Source: Desulfobacula sp. (lineage in GTDB: Bacteria > Desulfobacterota > Desulfobacteria > Desulfobacterales > Desulfobacteraceae). Taken from it: a stretch of 9,129 bases of DNA. This document shows, piece by piece, positions 7,968 to 9,129 of the stretch. Location: NCBI GenBank assembly GCA_023139225.1, contig JAGLNZ010000036.1:1-9129 (forward strand). The letters run 5' to 3'. The notes under the pieces are model-generated. The model ran no database searches. It saw nothing but the letters and a program-made list of their open reading frames with translations, and was not told the DNA's origin. The translations under genes and the position numbers were made by a program. How positions within the stretch are numbered: the first letter of the stretch is position 1; each line of letters starts with the position of its first letter.

Positions 7968-8708
7968 CTACTTCATTTCTGATTTTTCACGGCTTCTTTC
8001 CAGGCCTTCACCCTGGAATACCTTCGTGAGTTCAAAATGTTCCTTCATCAGTTTTTCAGCTTCATCCTCCCGTCGGTGCAGAATGCAGTCATAAAATTTA
8101 TAGTTAAAGTCCAAATCCATGCGCATACTGTCTTTATCCACCTGCCAGTTCTTTGTAATCTCCTCGAATATTTCTGCAATGGCCTCCATAACCGCTACGA
8201 ACAATTTATTATGACAGGCTTTTGCAATCAGAATATGAAATTGAATGTGTTTTTTCATATTTATCCTGCATAGAGCATACTCTTTTTCACAGTCGTCAAT
8301 ATTGGCTTGCATGGCAGCCAGATCTTCTTTTGTCCTGAGAAAGATAGCTTTTTTTATCAATACCGGTTCCAGGGTCTGCCTGAAATCAATGATTTCACTC
8401 TCGGTCAGGGTACCAAACTGAAAACAGCTGACCATTGAGTCACCCACCTTCTTCACATCAGGCGCAGACACAAAATTACCTCCGTACATGCCCCGTGCCT
8501 TCCGGATCAGACCCCTGACCTCCATTTCCCGCAAGGCTTCTCGAACTGCGACTTTGCTAACCTTGAACTGGGCTGCAATTTTTTCTTCTGTGGGCAATTT
8601 ATCCCCCTGTTTCAGGGAGCCGTCCAGCACGGTTTGTTCTATTACCGCAATGATTTTATCCGATATCCGATCTTTTTTTATCGTATACTTTTCAAATATA
8701 TTTTCCAT
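7968..8708 (-). CDS. GntR-family transcriptional regulator, FadR/FCD subfamily
   Basis: A 246-residue DNA-binding regulator, probably local to this operon and self-regulated. The winged helix-turn-helix spans about 14-80, with LPTEEKIAAQFKVSKVAVREAL (39-60) as the diagnostic core, followed by GLIRKARGMYGGNFV. The all-helical FCD effector domain covers about 100-230. FCD proteins usually bind small carboxylates, often through a metal held by Asp and three His. Aligning by eye, the sites here read H154, H158, N202 and H224, so Asp becomes His and one His becomes Asn, suggesting an altered or absent metal. The start ATG at 8708 has AGGGGA four bases upstream. It heads the operon, 23 bp before the amidohydrolase. 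Repressor versus activator role cannot be read from the sequence. Confidence 0.92.
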   Translation of the reverse strand: MENIFEKYTIKKDRISDKIIAVIEQTVLDGSLKQGDKLPTEEKIAAQFKVSKVAVREALREMEVRGLIRKARGMYGGNFVSAPDVKKVGDSMVSCFQFGTLTESEIIDFRQTLEPVLIKKAIFLRTKEDLAAMQANIDDCEKEYALCRINMKKHIQFHILIAKACHNKLFVAVMEAIAEIFEEITKNWQVDKDSMRMDLDFNYKFYDCILHRREDEAEKLMKEHFELTKVFQGEGLERSREKSEMK

Positions 8709-8717
8709 GCTATCCCC

Positions 8718-8741
8718 TAATAAACTATAGTTAGTTTATTA
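8718..8741. promoter_or_regulatory. Nested palindrome, candidate operator of the FadR-type regulator
   Basis: Perfect 10-bp arms TAATAAACTA and TAGTTTATTA are separated by TAGT. Inside lies a second perfect palindrome, AACTATAGTT (8723-8732). The site starts at the edge of the regulator's Shine-Dalgarno and covers its likely -10 region, the usual place for autorepression. It does not contain the inward GT...AC spacing typical of FadR-type operators, so the binding protein is inferred from position only. Confidence 0.55.
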
Positions 8742-8763
8742 TCTTATATAATTTTTTTGTCAA
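8736..8763 (-). promoter_or_regulatory. Candidate sigma-70 promoter for the regulator-led operon
   Basis: On the minus strand a perfect TTGACA (complement of 8758-8763) is followed after 16 bases by TAATAA (8741-8736), a weak -10. An alternative GATAAT (8743-8738) matches the -10 consensus better but leaves only 14 bases of spacer. Either choice overlaps the palindrome at 8718-8741. The whole transport operon would start here; no other gap in the operon is long enough for an obvious promoter. Confidence 0.5.
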
Positions 8764-8772
8764 TAAAAAACC

Positions 8773-8800
8773 TTGTGAAATTTTTAATAAATTTTCACAA
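8773..8800. promoter_or_regulatory. Inverted repeat TTGTGAAA-N12-TTTCACAA, possible second regulator site
   Basis: Perfect 8-bp arms surround a 12-base AT-only centre. The half-sites resemble those of Rex and CRP/FNR-family (HcpR-type) operators, but the spacing is exactly 10 bp longer than in those. The centre lies just upstream of the candidate -35 of the operon promoter, about 58 bp before the likely transcription start, a place where activators often bind. It could also be a weak AU-rich hairpin. Function is inferred. Confidence 0.45.
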
Positions 8801-8808
8801 CTATTTAA

Positions 8809-8838
8809 TTCGCTCATGGATTTAAAGATGTTCGCTCA
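8809..8838. repeat. Short direct repeat TTCGCTCA, 22-bp period
   Basis: TTCGCTCA occurs at 8809-8816 and again at 8831-8838, a spacing of about two helical turns, so both copies would face the same side of the DNA. It lies in the divergent intergenic region upstream of the plus-strand GAF-like gene. Eight bases repeated once may be chance. Confidence 0.3.
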
Positions 8839-8878
8839 GGCAGGGGTCAAGAGCACCAGGAAAAAATCATGATTAATA

Positions 8879-8907
8879 TTGACTTTCTTGGCCATGCAAC
8901 TTAAAAA
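8879..8907 (+). promoter_or_regulatory. Weak candidate promoter for the plus-strand gene
   Basis: TTGACT (8879-8884) is followed after 17 bases by TAAAAA (8902-8907). Transcription would start near 8914, inside the apparent Shine-Dalgarno GAAGGAA (8911-8917), which argues against this promoter unless the start site is unusual. No better plus-strand promoter is seen in the 216-bp gap. Confidence 0.25.
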
Positions 8908-8924
8908 TTAGAAGGAATAAAAAA

Positions 8925-8948
8925 ATGGATATACAAAAAAACATATGA
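8925..8948 (+). CDS. Seven-codon mini-ORF overlapping the start of the GAF-like gene
   Basis: ATG at 8925 has the only good ribosome site here, GAAGGAA seven bases upstream, and encodes MDIQKNI before TGA at 8946-8948. Its stop overlaps the ATG at 8945 as ATGA, a classic coupling arrangement. A run of seven A (8935-8941) lies inside; one extra A, or a -1 slip, would fuse it in frame to the following gene. It may be a leader peptide, the true N-terminus hidden by an indel, or a chance frame. Confidence 0.35.
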   Translation: MDIQKNI

Positions 8949-9129
8949 CAATACCAAAATCAATTTTAGAGCGGCTAAAACAAAACGAAATCGTTGCCAG
9001 AAAATTTCATGAAATTGAAATCAGTATTTTAACCATTTTAAATTTCCAGGATTTTATTGAAGAGCTGTTATTTGAAATCAGTTCTAAATTTTCTGTTCCT
9101 TATACCTGGATCTCCATTATTGAAGAGAG
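8945..9129 (+). CDS. N-terminus of a GAF/DUF484-like protein (partial, runs off the window)
   Basis: An open frame of 61 codons continues past the right edge. It begins MTIPKSILERLKQNEIVARK, with an amphipathic, probably coiled-coil helix over about residues 5-30, then segments ILNFQDFIEELLFEIS and FSVPYTWISIIE that look like the first helix and strand of a GAF domain. DUF484/GAF proteins of this shape occur in sulfate-reducing deltaproteobacteria; their role is a presumed signal or cofactor sensor, and the exact function is unknown. No upstream in-frame start exists after the TAA at 8918-8920. The ATG at 8945 has no Shine-Dalgarno of its own at normal distance, so initiation likely depends on the overlapping mini-ORF. 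It is divergent from the transport operon and probably unrelated to it. Confidence 0.6.
   Translation, partial: MTIPKSILERLKQNEIVARKFHEIEISILTILNFQDFIEELLFEISSKFSVPYTWISIIEE

Noticed and set aside
8709..8924. Small RNA, riboswitch or mobile-element end in the divergent gap
   Set aside because: No GC-rich stem with a T run, no recognisable riboswitch core, and no terminal repeats flanked by target duplications were seen.

Overview
This window is almost entirely one compact operon on the minus strand. It reads from about 8708 down to 191 in the order: FadR-type regulator, metal-dependent amidohydrolase, family 5 solute-binding protein, two permeases, two ATPases, M20-family amidohydrolase. Gene-to-gene gaps run from 23 bp to an 8-bp overlap, so co-transcription and translational coupling are expected. 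Together the genes describe a peptide or N-acyl-amino-acid scavenging system. The regulator senses a small organic acid, the periplasmic protein captures the ligand, the ABC machine imports it, and two unrelated cytoplasmic hydrolases cleave amide bonds in it.

Right end: about 216 bp of AT-rich DNA (8709-8924) separates the regulator from the start of a plus-strand gene that runs off the window. That gene looks like a GAF/DUF484-type sensor protein. The intergenic DNA holds a candidate regulator promoter, a nested palindrome overlapping its -10 region, a second long inverted repeat with TTGTGAAA/TTTCACAA arms, a short direct repeat, and very short open frames in front of the sensor gene.

Left end: bases 1-60 may be the last 19 codons of a plus-strand gene converging on the operon. 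The gap at 61-190 contains an imperfect hairpin followed, on the minus strand, by T-rich sequence, which could end the operon transcript.

Organism: moderate GC with AT-rich intergenic DNA, a Gram-negative style periplasmic binding protein, and a GAF-like N-terminus resembling proteins I associate with sulfate-reducing Desulfobacteraceae (Desulfobacula/Desulfobacter type). This assignment is inference from protein flavour only and is moderately uncertain.

I see no mobile element, CRISPR array, rRNA, tRNA or toxin/defence module. The operon is built from known families. The least explained part is the divergent intergenic region at 8709-8945; I do not see strong evidence for an undescribed system.
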